DNA of 64,000 nt from Dipylidium caninum (lineage: Eukaryota; Platyhelminthes; Cestoda; Cyclophyllidea; Dipylidiidae), in the NCBI GenBank assembly GCA_017562135.1, contig QEYB01000999.1, positions 558,001-622,000 of the forward strand, in the 5' to 3' direction. Numbering within the stretch: position 1 is the first letter of the stretch; each line of letters starts with the position of its first letter. Both the position numbers and the translations under genes were made by a program. Shown one piece after another: positions 1-12,785 of the stretch. The notes beneath the pieces are model-generated. The model searched no databases and had not been told where the DNA came from. It saw only the letters and a program-made list of their open reading frames with translations.

Positions 1-138
1 ATGTTCGGTCGATGCGTCCGAGCACTACATCTTCCACCACAGGCAGCACACTAATTGGGGTGAAGGGTTTTCGGGGGCCCAATTGATAGGTGGGTTCTAT
101 GTGGAAGGGTAGGCGAAAGGAGCCATCCACACTGAGGG
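1..138 (-). CDS. Possible partial exon of an unidentified gene running off the left edge
   Basis: Reading the - strand, a plausible acceptor (CTTACAG, after a pyrimidine-containing tract) is followed by a frame that stays open to the window edge, about 45 residues. The translation includes LSVDGSFRLPFHIEP and VLPVVEDVVLGRIDRT, which look protein-like, with balanced hydrophobic and charged residues. I do not recognise the family. It could be an internal exon of a gene lying mostly left of the window, or a chance frame. The short length and missing 3' side limit confidence. Confidence 0.35.
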
Positions 139-1200
139 CTGTAAGGGGTAAGCGAATGAAGCCGGTAAAATTCAAAAGCACTCGCAACTACTTGCGCACA
201 CAAACACACTTTACTTCCCCTCTTTCCCTTTAACTTAACCCATTTTAACCAGTAGGAGCCAAACTCAACGTGGCCTTATACTTTGGCCCCCTTCTTCACC
301 GATCAGCGAAGTACTCCTTTCTTTGGCTCTGAATAACACAAAACTCAGCAGTGTTAAAGGATAAAATAATGATTGTTTAATTTAGTTAACCCGATGAATC
401 CGAAACTTAAGACTGGTCGCGAGTAAGTGCGTCTCCTTTCGTGAAAATCAACTCTGTCTCAAGGTCTGGCTGCGCACACAGTCGACCTGAAACATCATCG
501 TCGTGCTCCAATCGGCCTAGTTGAAATGGAGGGCGAACTTCAAATTCTATGTAATTCCTTACCTCAATCAAATGTCGAAGGGAAACGTGTTTCCTACTGT
601 TTTAACTCCTTATAAGAGGACACTACAAACCCTTACATAACTTTCGTTGAGAACCCTTAAAATTACCTAAATTTGTGGGGAAATAAAACAAAACGGGAAG
701 TAGTAACATTTTTCACTTTGCTAAAGACAGGCACCTGATGCGCTAAAACCTCAAGCCTAGGAGATGAAATCAAACCCATAATTAAGTGGTACTGAAAAGT
801 TGGAGAATATTCCATGCTATTCCGTTTTCTTGCCTCCAGACGACCAATTTTCGGGTGAGGCACGGTGCCTTTAACCCCTTTCGACACGGAGAAACATCAT
901 GGAGAGTTGACAAGAGGGTAATATGAATTGACAAATACCGAGTCCCATGAATCTACAGTATTTTAGTGACACCTTACGACGGTCCCCAGTGCTCGTCTGT
1001 TTTTCTAGATGCAGGCATGAAGGCTAGTGGCACTGGTCGAGGGGGAGATCGAGATCTGAGGTATCTGCTGAATTTTGTAAGGCCGTTCTCATTTTGACTT
1101 GACACAGCGTAATCAAAACGTGACTTTTAACATAGAGAGAGTTGATTTGTTTGAGGAAACGATGAGATAACTTAGAGGGGTGGGGGAGGGGGAGGCCAAA
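139..1200. other. Non-coding stretch, nothing recognised
   Basis: Mixed-composition sequence with only short frames and no family motif. Probably intron or intergenic DNA next to the possible left-edge exon. Confidence 0.5.
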
Positions 1201-1448
1201 TGTCACGTACAAAGTCGACTGAAACGTCGGAGAGCGAGTTTGCTCAGGAGGCCCTTGTGCGGCTCCAGAAATCTGTGAAGGGCCTTTTGGGCCACGAGAG
1301 CGCCGAGGAAACTCAACCGCTGGTCGCCCGACTGCTGTCGTGCCGATTCGTTTGCCACATCCCCAAATCGCTGGTCGTCATGATTTGGCTCCGCTATAGA
1401 CGAACGTGCGCTTCTCAGAGTCTTGGTTCGATTTGCATTATCACCTAG
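1201..1448 (+). CDS. Weak candidate N-terminal exon, unknown protein
   Basis: An ATG after a purine-rich leader opens an 82-codon frame. Its first 45 residues look protein-like: MSRTKSTETSESEFAQEAL, then a helical stretch with VRLQKSVKGLLGHESAEET. The codons in this part are GC-rich like real genes in the window, whereas the last third degenerates. If real, it is probably a first exon spliced out before the stop, but I found no strong donor. The helix vaguely recalls short N-terminal helical domains such as PWI or the TRIP4 N-terminus; that is not enough to name it. Confidence 0.25.
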
Positions 1449-3511
1449 TTAACAGAATTAAATAAAAAATTTACAAGTGGCAATGTGACTGCCACAAAGC
1501 GTGTTTGAGATAATGTCTCAAACATGGTCCAAATGAAAGCGGGCGGAAGGCATGCGAGTAAAAGTCGCGAGAAATAAATGTGACATTAATGATGGCGGAG
1601 AAGTCGACATGGCCAAATTTGTCACCAAAGTGTCCACAATTATCGCGTGCATAATGGCAATTTTAAAATGGAAACTTGTGCGAGTCGAAATTATCTATTT
1701 AAAATAAGTGTTATTCCTTGCTTATCATGGGGAAGTATTGGAATAAGTCAATCTGGGGCCTTGTAGTGTGCGTCTTTTTTAAATTTGATTTAAGCCAATT
1801 AAAATTGAGCTTTGTAAAAAATGGGGTAAAGTTCACTTTTAGTTGGCTAAAACGAAACGCGTCTGAACTTTATGTTCTGAATCTCGAACACAGCACGGCA
1901 ATCGTGTGCCTCCTCTCTTTTTATCAGAACATCCCGCAAGAAATATGGCTAAGGTTTCAGAGTACGTAACAGTACCGCGAAAATAACCCAGATTAGCTTT
2001 AATATGTCTACCCTGAATCTGTTTATTGCCTCAACTCGAGAAATGGCCTGTGTCTCTTGGCTCTACCGCTTCTATCCCTCTGTAGTCAGCATTTGCTTTA
2101 CCTCCAACCAGAGAAGTTTTAGTAGTCCATAGGAAACGACTTTCCGGCAAGGTAACCTTCTTGGGCATTCAGCGAATAATAAGGCGGCCGAAACACCACC
2201 TCAACGAATGTCCCACATTGGAGGTATACGTCGTAATTGTTTGCTCCTTGCTGCTCCATATTTTGATGTCTGATGTCATGATGCGACCTTACAGACTCTC
2301 TACTACCCTAACCGAAGTCGAATTACTCTTCTTCATCCGGTCAACCCTCGTATATATGAATGCGCTACGGTGGGACTTTGTTCTCCGCTGAAATTTAACA
2401 GTTAGAAAATATTAAATAATCATGAATTAATCATGCACCAAAAGGAGTCCTGGATTGAGCGATCTTTGCCGTGAAAGAAGTGGTCTATCTCGGGTTCCCT
2501 GCAAAATTCTCAGGGCAGGAATCACAAGGGAGGCATTGGGGAAGGGGGACGATAAGGGCGCATCCCCATTATCGCCCCACCCGGTCAACTAATAAATCAC
2601 AAAGAAAAACAGGTAGGGGTAACGCATTGTTAGCCCTAATGTTGTTAACAGTGGAGCGCGTGAATAAAACAGACTTAGCAAATAGACATTTGGTGATGCC
2701 TGAATCACGACCATCTGTGGGGCTGCTTCCATCGAGATGCGCATGTTTGATCCTCACCTCCCACTCCTACGTAAATGTTGCGAGTCACGTAGGTGAAATA
2801 CCGACCTCCACATCCTGTCAAGTGGATGAACTAAGTGGCCTGACAGTCTCCACTCACCATCCGTTGTAAAGACAGTTAGTCGGGGAGATCATGTGAAGTC
2901 CATATTTAGGGAATAACTGCATGCGTCGCTAAGGAATACGAAAGAGGTCTGCTCTGTCAAGGGTGACCGTCTGTTGGTTGTTGGATGTGAAAGAGAAGGC
3001 AGGAAAGGAAGATGCTAATAAGCGCAGGGTAGGGATAATTGGCGAAGCACTCGACAGAGAGAGGAGCGAAGCAAAGAACACGCAGCCGCAGAGTGAGGCA
3101 AGGTGAAAGATCGGCAGACAAAGACGTAGACAGCACGGTATGCTATAACTTTGAGCAGGGAGACAGAAAGATAGACGGATGATGGACAGAAAGACTGACA
3201 AGTAGAGAGGTCGATATTTGGGCAGGCAGTCAGACAGCTTGATTGACAACGAGGTAACAGCGAGACGCACATATCTATGCGGCAAGACTGGGTGAGAACA
3301 AGCAAGGCAAGCTGAAGAGAAAGACGCAGCTATGAAGAAATACAAAGAGATCGAGGAAACGATGAAAGAAGAACAGATACAGGGAAAGACATTTTAAGTG
3401 GCGTTGATTGAAGTCAGTTGTAAATTGTCTAACCAACACTTTAGTATTAATGGATGGGCATTGCCACTCACCCTGCCATCCTCGACTGGTTTATAGTCGG
3501 TCTCTTCGGAC
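1449..3511. other. Non-coding stretch with purine-rich simple sequence (about 2940-3400)
   Basis: No supportable gene. From about 2940 to 3400 the + strand is strongly purine-biased, with degenerate GACA/GATA/AGAC tetramers (for example GACAGAAAGATAGACGGATG). Frames on the opposite strand here are Ser/Leu/Cys-rich by composition only and are not taken as genes. Confidence 0.6.
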
Positions 3512-4103
3512 TCATCTCACTGACATGCTTTCCCACTCAATAAGTAGTATATTCACTACACACTTCCCTCCTCTCTCCTCCCACTCACCTCAAACCGTGC
3601 CCACTTCTGCACCGTCGACACGACTGGTGCGCCATAACTCGGCCACCACCAGTCGAGACTCAACCACACGCATCGTCCAAATGTCAGGATGCAGACAGTG
3701 GAATTCGTCGCCATGCCTATTCCACAGCCACGTCGTTGTCATGACGACTGGATGTCAACACGAGTGATGAGTGGACGGAGGAGGTCTCGCAAGGCTGAAC
3801 AGGCGAGTAGCCCCTCCCGTGACATGACCGCCTCCACGGAAAGGAAGGTGAGGCGTGGGAGTGGATGGATGGCAGACACATTGCGAGGAATGGAAGCGAA
3901 ATGGACGCGGTGGGGGAGACGTGAATATGTCGAAAGGAAGAGACTGCATTGAAGGGGGGTGTTTTGGCCAAACATTTGCCACCCGTGTTGCCACTGGTCG
4001 CAAGGCACAGAAACCGAGAAGAAGTTGTTCAGCACGACTCCGACTTGGTCGATTAACTTTCCCTTTTTTTTCCCATGAAACTACACCAAAGTAACTGTTC
4101 GCC
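3512..4103 (+). repeat. Left arm of a long inverted repeat
   Basis: The sequence from TCATCTCACTGACATGCTTT to GTAACTGTTCGCC is the near-exact reverse complement of 4925-5565. It shares the CACACTTCCCTCC, GGAATTCGTCGCCATGCC and GGCCAAACATTTGCC segments, with few substitutions. Weaker similarity continues outward to about 3486 (GACTGGTT against AACCAGTC near 5590). The arms are separated by 821 bp. No conserved protein is visible in the arm, and the matching frames in both arms follow from the duplication. Confidence 0.95.
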
Positions 4104-4924
4104 CGGTAAAGTGGCTGAGTACTTCTTTGCCCCTCCCTTCTGAACAAGCTCACACTCCGAACCACCCTTAAGCTGCATTCCACCGCGGATAGAAATACGA
4201 AATTTCAAGGCTCTTACTCTCCATCGTCCTTTCAAACAAACCACCGAATGGATGGTATAGAACGAGTTAAAGAATTAAAACATTCAGGACGACCTACTTG
4301 CTAATACAGGTGTTTTTTTCTTCGCAGTCGCCTCGTTGCTCATGTCACCGCGAGCCATTTCTCTGCGTGTTTGTCTACGCATCAGCATCATTGTCCTTCG
4401 CCAAATTTGTGTAGGTTTAAGTAGTATCTTATGCACCTAGTGAGCAATACACCGGAGGTGAGTGCTTCCTACAAAGAGACGTGCAAATCAGTATTAATGG
4501 CGCGAGATCTGGGAGTGTTTGGCTCCTGAGGACCGCCGGGGATGGGGGAATTTTGGTTGTCATGGCTATGCTTCATTCACTATGTATTAATTTGTACGCA
4601 ATTACCATGCAGGCAACAAAAAAACCTAGGGGCAACTAACCTATAAAGGATTTAATGGAGGCAGTTTTTCACCGTGGCTGTTGAGGCACAACCGGCTTAC
4701 TCGGAGGTGTGCGAGTGGCCGATTGGACCAAAACAATTGCCACGAGCCTCGGCTTGTTTGAGTGAAACCTCGACATGGCGACTGTAACGTTGGTAACATC
4801 GGCATTACAAATTCATGTGTATGTGTGTGTCCTGCTAGGAGAAATGTGCAAACCTGCTAAGCATGAATGGGAATGGACAACTTGGCTGCGGTTTTGTGTG
4901 CGTGGCGATCAGTGGCAACACAGA
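4104..4924. other. Unique spacer between the inverted-repeat arms
   Basis: Single-copy sequence of 821 bp between the two arms. It holds no recognisable gene, transposase motif or RNA. If the whole is a foldback transposon, this is its internal segment or loop; if it arose by inverted duplication, this is the original joining DNA. Confidence 0.7.
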
Positions 4925-5565
4925 GGCGAACAGTTACTTTGTTGTAGTTTCATGGGAAAAAAAAGGGAAAGTTAATCGGCCAAGTCGGAGTCGTGCTGAA
5001 CAACTTCTTCGCGGTTTCTGTGCCTTGCGACCAGTGGCAACACGGGTGGCAAATGTTTGGCCAAAACACCCCCCTTCAATGCAGTCTCTTCCTTTCGACA
5101 TATTCACGTCTCCCCCACCGCGTCCATTTCGCTTCCATTCCTCGCAATGTGTCTGCCATCCACCCATCCAACTTCACCCTCAACTCCCACTCACACGCCC
5201 ACGCCCACGCCCACGCCCACGCCCCACCTTCCTCTTCCCGTTGAAGCGATCATGTCACGGGAGGGGCTACTCGCCTGTTCAGCCTTGCGAGACCTCCTCC
5301 GTCCACTCATCACTCGTGTTGACATCCAGTCGTCATGACAACGACGTGGCTGTGGAATAGGCATGGCGACGAATTCCACTGTCTGCATCCTGACATTTGG
5401 ACGATGCGTGTGGTTGAGTCTCGACTGGTGGTGGCCGAGTTATGGCGCACCAGTCGTGTCGACGGTGCAGAAGTGGGCACGGTTTGAGGTGAGTGGGAGG
5501 AGAGAGGAGGGAAGTGTGTAGTGAATATACTACTTATTGAGTGGGAAAGCATGTCAGTGAGATGA
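4925..5565 (-). repeat. Right arm of the long inverted repeat
   Basis: Reverse complement of 3512-4103. It begins GGCGAACAGTTAC and ends ACTGACATG...GATGA read inversely. It is about 49 bp longer than the left arm, mainly because of a CACGCC hexamer array at 5194-5223 and nearby extra sequence. Substitutions are scattered, so the arms have diverged for some time and are not an assembly mirror. Confidence 0.95.
5194..5223 (+). repeat. CACGCC hexamer tandem array (about 5 units)
   Basis: Five head-to-tail CACGCC units lie inside the right arm of the inverted repeat. The matching place in the left arm (about 3850) carries only one related unit, so the expansion happened after the arms formed. 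Confidence 0.9.
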
Positions 5566-8500
5566 TTTGTCCCAGAGACGCGATATAACCAGTCTGTTAG
5601 TCAGTCATTCTGCCTGTCGTTGCGTCTAATTGTTGGACGGATCACATGCCTCTCTCTGACCTGTCTGTCTAACCGTGGTGGATGGAAATATGACAATGAG
5701 GCAAAGTGAAATACAGAGGATAGAGAAAGGCCTCTCGTCATTTTTTCACCTCAACACTTTCTCAGCTTCCTTAAGGCCGCAGACTGCGAAGAATTGTAGC
5801 TGCCGTGTTGCTGTCTCCATTAGACGTACTTTGTCTTGAGCTGCTTGCTCTGTCGAAACTGATGGGAAGACAATGCCAAGAAGCCATGTACGATGCAGGA
5901 AAAAAGCATTTTTACCTTGAGGGTTGTTTGAGGCTTTCAATTGCATTTGAACCCATGCAGAATGATCTGCGGCTTTTAATCCCTCTTCCTCTCCGTCCGG
6001 GCGTCTGCCTCCGTTTCACCCTCCACATGCTCTCTATTTCAATTTCCACTTTCCCGCCTCGTGATTTTCCACTTCTCTATTTTGTTTAATCCCTCCACCT
6101 GTCCCTCCAACAGTCTCCTAATCTCCGTTGATGTCCATTCCTCCGTCCAAAATTCCATTTATTTCCCCGTCTGTTTATTTGTCGTTCCTTCTGTCTGTTC
6201 CTCATACTCTTTTCCATTTTTCCTCCCATCTGCCTGTCTGTCTATCCTTAGTATCGATTTTCCTTTATTTTTATCAATTTATCTGACCATCGATCCACCC
6301 AACGATTTTTCCACTCTCCTTTCTGCCTGTCTGCTGTCATTTGCCTCTCCACCGTCTCTCGCTGGATCACTGAGTGGAAATACCAATTTTTCCCCTTTGT
6401 CCCATGGTTTGGCTGCTCGTCCCTCCGTCAAACCAACAGTTAACCATTGTTTGACACATCCTGTAAACATTGACAATGCAAATACTTTTTATATTTACGT
6501 TTGGCTACTTCGCGTCCCGCTCCACCCACTTGATTTCCATGCTCGTCTGATCGGTCTATCGGCGGTAATGTCTACTTCCAACATCCCCGACACCCGGTCG
6601 CACCCCCCTCCCGCGCGCGCGCAAATAATGGGCTTATTTTCTATCTCTCAGCACAAAGCAGCTCTTTCACTTCCGGTCAAATGCAGACGATTCATCGTCT
6701 CCTGTCAGTAGGAAAGGGTGAACGGGTCGTCTTCATCCTCACGGTTCCACTTCCCCGCCCTCCTCCGGCCTTGACAACCCACGTTGACCCCATTCGACCC
6801 CCTAGCGCTGTCTAAAGGCAGTGAGCTTTTCGCCTTCGGAACAATTTCGCTTAGCAGTTGTTTGAAGCGGCCTGACACCGCGTCACACCGCTCTGAAGGC
6901 GGAATAAAAGAAAATCGGGAAAAAAATTGTCGTTTCCAAGTGGAAGTCGAGGAAGAATGACGGTGAGAGAGCACCTCTAAGTAGCGTCCAATCTGCAGAC
7001 TCCGCGTCCGATGGAAGGGCTGCCTGGGAGGGAGGTGATGAGAGAGCGGCGACACCCTCTTGCCTCAGCTACGTGTGTGGGATCTCCTAATCGTCCATCT
7101 CCCCGCCCAGAGAAAGCAACTTTCTTCCCTCTACTTTCCACATACGGGGGAGAAGATATTTCTCCCACATTCTTAAATTGTCTCTCCCGTGGGAGTTGGG
7201 GAGAATTCTCCTAACTCCGCAAATGGCGAGGAGGTGGGCAGGCGGGCGGTCGTCACCTCGCCAGCCTGAGCGGTCGCGGTGGTGGTCAGTCGCTTCGTGG
7301 AAAGTTCTTTATAAACAGCGCATTCACTGTACCAACTGCAAAATTCGCAGAATTCGAGATTAGGAGAGGGGAAATGAGGGCGCCTCCGCAGGGTGCAGCA
7401 ACTCAGTCCGACAAATCACTTAGTCCACTCACCTCCGGTTGACCGGACTGAGAGACGAAGACTTGGCGCCACGATTAATGGAGCTTACAACGCTAATGTG
7501 TTTGTTTCACTGATCCGATTGTCCCGCACCTGTCAATTTACATGACGACGGGTAATTGGGGCGCCATCAACGTGAATTCGTCCAAATTATCAGTCCACTT
7601 CAGCTGGGAGTGGAAAAGACGTAGACGACTCCGGTGCTCATGCCTCCACTCCACCACGTAGCTGTCGAGGGCGTCCAGCCTCTCTCAGCCGTGCTATTGC
7701 TTCGGAAACAATGTAAAGGGTGTCCACAGACACTTTTTTAGAGTGCGCTCGATATTTTAGTGTGAAAAGACTAAATCCATTCTTCATACTCACATCTTAT
7801 AAGTTTTCCGTGCTTGTGTCTCATTTTTAACTTGTTTTTCGCCTAAACCAGATAGAAACAAAACGCGATTTACATCTACTTTCCCTGAACGAGTTCCGAT
7901 TGAAACGGAGCGCAGCTCAACAGTCTTCGAGATGAGGCGTTCGGAAATGAATCAAATAACAGAAAAATGCTCGATATGGCTTCACAAATACCATTTTGAC
8001 AATTTGAGTAACGTCGAGGCTCGAGTCGGTTCGAGGGGGACCACCGACTCCTGTTGATAATGGCGCGGAGGAGGAACTAAGGACGACGACGATTATGACG
8101 ACGACTATGGAGTCCGAACCACATGAACTCGGTACCAAACTAGGAATCGGCCATCTATACGGCTGCGACTGTGTTAAAACATCTTCCTACGATAAACAAA
8201 GTAAAAAAATAATATGGACTCAATGGACTCAAGCGGACATCTTTCTTGCTTCCTTCACACTACACGACTGCCGCTGTTTTTAAACCAAAGCAACCCGTCT
8301 GATGAAAAGAGGACTTTGCATGATCATGGAAAACGACCCAGCGAATGGGTGGACGAAAATCCGCCCACCGGACACAGCCCCACGGCAAAATTCCCTCAAA
8401 TAACATTGTGGTCACAAACGCATGGTGGAATGGTCAAGGAGTGAACATCCATCATGTCCTCCTTTCTTCCTTTCCATGAGACAACCAGACGAAAGCCTAA

Positions 8501-11500
8501 GAGTGGCGGAGTCCTGATGTCGTGCACTCAATTGCCGTCATGCATGGGAAGAAGCTCAATCGGGACGTCGTAAGATGACGCTGAACGACGACTACATGGC
8601 GCTTCAACGACTGTTGTCAAATCAAATGGCTTCTCTTCTCTTCTCTTCTCCACGAAATTCCACCACATCCTCCATATTCGTCACCCGATATCCCTCCAAC
8701 CGATTATCCCCTTTTCCGTGATTAGGGATCACTTTTAAGAGTAGTAAATGTTAGATGTCAATGGAAATTATTTCGATTGAATTTAATAAATATTGTAAAA
8801 AATTGCGATTTTTGTTTTCTACTTATACTCAGCGCTCGTTTCATAGTTTCCCAGCTCATAGCTGCGACGATGTGACGCACACATCCGGAGCGAGTGTGCG
8901 AAGGCCGCGGAAGCCGCGGAGCCGCGGAGGCCCCCGTCTGCCCATCAGCGAGGCGGTTCAATGGAGAAGGAGGATGGTGACACGAGGGCTGTCGGGTCGC
9001 CTTCCCCTCGCCAGACGCCTTCACGGTCAGTCTATGTTCCAGGCCTCAAACCGGCTGGTTATGCTGTTTTTCGTCGATTTTCCACTGGCGGCTTCGCAAA
9101 AGCCCATGCGAGGCAGAAGCATGAAATGTCAGGCGCAGCAAACACCAACACACACATGTAAACAATATGAATAAAATATGAGGATTCGAAGACTGCCACG
9201 CCGAGCAGCAGCCATTTGGCCGAGATTAGGCGGCCACTCTGGCCCCCCAACATCGGCTAAACCCCATCCGACGGGGAAGGACAAGTGGAGAGTATTTTAA
9301 CCATCCAATAATAAAAAGGCGCGTCTCCTACAGGTCAAAGCGACACTTGATGGGGTTTGCAGTCCAGACGCCCACGTCAGGCCGATGCCACTTGGGAGGC
9401 GGCACTGGTAGGGCGAAATTGGCTCGTTTCTCACGCCGCCAGTGCGCCTGTCGGCTTCACCACACTCCACTTCCCGCTCACTACCACATTCCCTCATTCG
9501 TGCAGCCTCTTCGTCAAATATCAAGACGTTGTCACAGGTGGGACCGCGGCATTCACCCCCCCCCCCCTTTTGGCTTACAATGTCGCACTTGGTGGAAGAA
9601 GGAAGGTGGGAAAGATGATGGCGGGAGGTGATCTCGAGGCTCTCTCCGAGGAGGCATGTCTGCAACACAGAGCGGCGTATTCCTCATCCCTCTCCTGGCG
9701 GCCGAAGGAGCAAGTTGCCAATGGAGGCGAAGGGAGCGACAGAATCGGGCTTAGGCGGTGATCCATCTCGAGGAGGATTTCCGACCTCTTGGCGAAAAGC
9801 GTAGGTTGAATCATTGCAGACCCTTTTTGGAGTCCTCAAGATCATCTGTCCTGCTCATTTACTATCACCGCCAAGCGGCGACCGATTTTATTACTCGCCT
9901 CGTTCCAGAGTGGAGGGGAGGAGAGGAGAGGCGAAGCGATTCTTCTCCGGGGAAATCACAGGAGGCACCGAATTTGGACGTCCGTCAGATCTGACACGAG
10001 TCGCCTCCTTGTGGGCCCGAAACCCGCCAGCACATTCCATCGTGAGAGAGGGCGGCTCCCCCTCCTCCCCGTTCTTTGGGCGGACTTGCGGTCGAGTGCC
10101 CACTCCGACTACTCATGTCATTCCCATTTAATTGTTTTTCTCTTTTTTTTACCGTTACCCCTCGTAACCGAGAGTCTACACGCAGAATAATGCGATTTCT
10201 TTAATTGCGTGCTTCACCTCGCAGCCAATTTACTGCCCGGCGGAACCTCGACCCGTCGCCGCGGAGTAGCAGTTCGGGGAGACGGTGTACGCTTGGTCAA
10301 AGTAGGGCGTTGTATCGGGCGACCGGCGTTTCCTCTGGAGCCTGTATACCTCCTCCTCCTCGGCAGATTTTCTTGCTTTTTTCCACTTACACCACTTTCT
10401 TTGACGTCGCACTTTTTGCTGAGGGGAGAGGTGAAAGTAGACGAGAAGAAACGCGACACTATCAGGCATCTCGGAGGTTGTTCTTCATTGGAACGTACAA
10501 ATACTCTATTAGACGGGAAAGGAGATCTGATTAGCCTGCAGTTCTCTGCCATTTTCGACCACAATGGAATGCTAAATTCTCTCCCGCATTCATCCATTCA
10601 TGCACTAATGCGTCACCAGTTTGTCCCTAATGGAATCTCACTCCACCCTCGTCCCCCACCACCACCACCAGGAAATCCCCTTTCCCGGCCTCCTCCTCCT
10701 CCTCTCCCACTTCTCCTCCACCCTCCGTGACTGCCAAGCCACACAGAAGCCCTTTCAGCCGCATTGTCTCGAACTAAACAGTCTTCCAGGTGTAGACGGA
10801 CGCCCACTTGGCATCGGGGAGAGGATGATGTCCCTCATTCAGACCCTGTGCCTCCCCACTCCCCCGTCAAAACGATCCAACCGCCCAACTGGGCGCTCTA
10901 CACTTCTCTTCTGGTGGCCTTGAATAAAACACTCGGTGGCGGGCGATGTAATTGGCTGAGAGGTTGGGGACGCCTCAAGGTGTACTCGAGGTCGCCATCA
11001 GGCAAAGACCTTGGAGACTCATTTTTATCTCTCCTTCTACCTCGCTCTTCCAACCTTTTGACACATCTTTGTGGGAGCAAGTGAGCCGGTTTAGATAAGG
11101 TCGAGCACAAACATGAACTTTTTTTCACCCAACCAGATAAATGGATTCACTTATTATTGGGGACGATCAAGTCCCCTTAGTCTTCTCCTCAGGGGTGTTT
11201 GAAATTTGTGGCATTCACAGGAAATTTCATTCATGTGAAGGAGGTGGCCGAAGGATGAAAGGGGTGTTAGGATTGCAGGAGTGGAAGAGGCGGAGGAGGG
11301 GCGTTCGGGTGGTGTCAAACCGGCGCCACGCAAGGAATTTCGAGTCCTACCACTCCTATTCGTCCGTCATCCAGTCCATTTGGCCGATCTTGTTACCATA
11401 ATTAGACGAACGATGTCGAGTCGCTCTACTCACTGGCCTTCAGTCCTGCTGTAGTCTGATGGGGAAATCAACTGCACGCGCTACGCAGATCCTCATGCGG

Positions 11501-12779
11501 AGAGAACGCACCTCGTCTCCATGTCGCCGTCAGGCGGAGGACACAACCTTCCAATGCCTTTCCGCGCGCCTTCTGCCGCCTCTGCTGAAGGAGTGAGTAC
11601 CACCCTTCGAAAAGCCCGTGGCGAGAAACCGCCAGGCAGAATTGTTGCCGCACCCGCCGCATAAGACACTTTTTTGAGCTTCGTGACAATTTCTTCTCGT
11701 GTAAGGATAAATTTTGTCTTCCCTCCCCACAACATCGACGCTCTCAAATTCCCCAACTTAAGTTGTCTGATTATTAGTGGAGACGAAATATTAACTCTCG
11801 GGAAAAATCAGTTTCTTGGGCTACTGGCTGAGGGGAGTCCAAGGAGAAAGGCAGCGAGCGTAAAGCTGACGTCACTCGCATATGAGAAGGCGGTTCGACT
11901 CTTGAGCGGTAAAATCTCAACTCTTTAGCGCAACAGGAGGTCAAAGACGCAGCAAACTGACCACTGAGCGGTCGGAGTGTCGAAAGCATTCCCTGCCATG
12001 ACGTATATCGGCGCGGAAAAGGAGTAGAGGCAACTTCTGCTAGCCGGCGGCTTTGTGCAAACCCTCGGTGAAAGTTGGCGAAGGGGAAGTAATTTTCATT
12101 CCGGTGTAAGTCCTCATCACCAGTTCGGAAGCCGGTGTGACAGGTCGTGGAGCTCTCTGTACCGCCGAACCTTCACTGGGGATGGAGATTCTGACGGAGG
12201 AGCAGCCGAAAAGGAGCGGCGGAAAGGCGGACGTACCAACTGATCGAGTGGGCTACCGCGGAGCCGATGGGGAGGGAGGATTCCTCACTCTCTCTCTCTC
12301 ATTTTCTTTCCCCCACCCCTACCCCACCCCCCAATTCTGCTTTTCTGCGTGATCCCCGTGTTTCTCCCCTCCATTTTGCTGTCCTAACACGTTTTTTGCC
12401 TCTGCTGAGGTATGTCCGGCGTTTGAGTTGCATAGACAAAACACATGCGAGGGTGAAAATGACCACCGAGGTGTCGGCGGTGGAGTCCACCCTCCGACCG
12501 CGGAGGGGCGGGGGCGGGGGCGAAGGAGGTGTTGCAGCCCTCACCGCTAGTTGTCATGAGATTCCCAAAATGCGGAACGCATTCCGCAAATCCGCACTCA
12601 TTTACAATAACCCTCCGCCTCAAAAGCCTTACGCATTCACAATTTCCGTTTCCACATACCCAAAATTAACGGAAATACTTTTTTAATGTTTAAATGAGGC
12701 ATTATATTTTGTTGAAAATTAAAACTTCTTCTCTTAACTACTTTGCAACTAATTATTGTGCATGTTATTTCATAGGAAA
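5566..12779. other. Long gene-free stretch, GC-rich in its second half
   Basis: No protein family, RNA gene or mobile-element protein could be supported across 7.2 kb. About 6000-6360 is pyrimidine-rich on the + strand (CTGTCTGT and TTCC-type simple sequence), mirroring the purine-rich block left of the inverted repeat. About 8890-8935 is a CCGCGG-rich cluster. About 9556-9568 is a C homopolymer run. The many frames of 60-140 codons overlap on both strands with no consistent splice sites, as expected from GC-rich non-coding DNA. Confidence 0.6.
8631..8650 (+). repeat. TTCTC pentamer microsatellite (4 units)
   Basis: Four exact TTCTC units in tandem. Simple-sequence repeat, no function inferred. 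Confidence 0.9.
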
Positions 12780-12785
12780 TTTATT
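12780..12785 (-). terminator. Possible polyadenylation signal of the DEG/ENaC gene
   Basis: AATAAA on the - strand about 517 nt beyond the stop codon of the channel gene. It would give a 3' UTR of ordinary length. The hexamer alone is weak evidence. Confidence 0.35.

Noticed and set aside
2929..3345. Cys/Leu/Ser-rich frame on the - strand
   Set aside because: It is the reverse complement of a purine-rich degenerate tetranucleotide stretch. A low-complexity artefact.
3689..5388. Pairs of frames with the same translation in both orientations
   Set aside because: They arise because the inverted-repeat arms are copies of each other. No independent evidence of coding, such as codon bias or splice sites.
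6061..6711. 216-codon frame on + rich in Ser, Leu, Pro and Cys
   Set aside because: The composition follows the pyrimidine-rich simple sequence (TTCC/CTGT). No domain, no splice context.
9297..12686. Many overlapping 70-170-codon frames on both strands
   Set aside because: GC-rich DNA has few stops. The frames overlap each other, contain Pro/Arg runs, and match no family.
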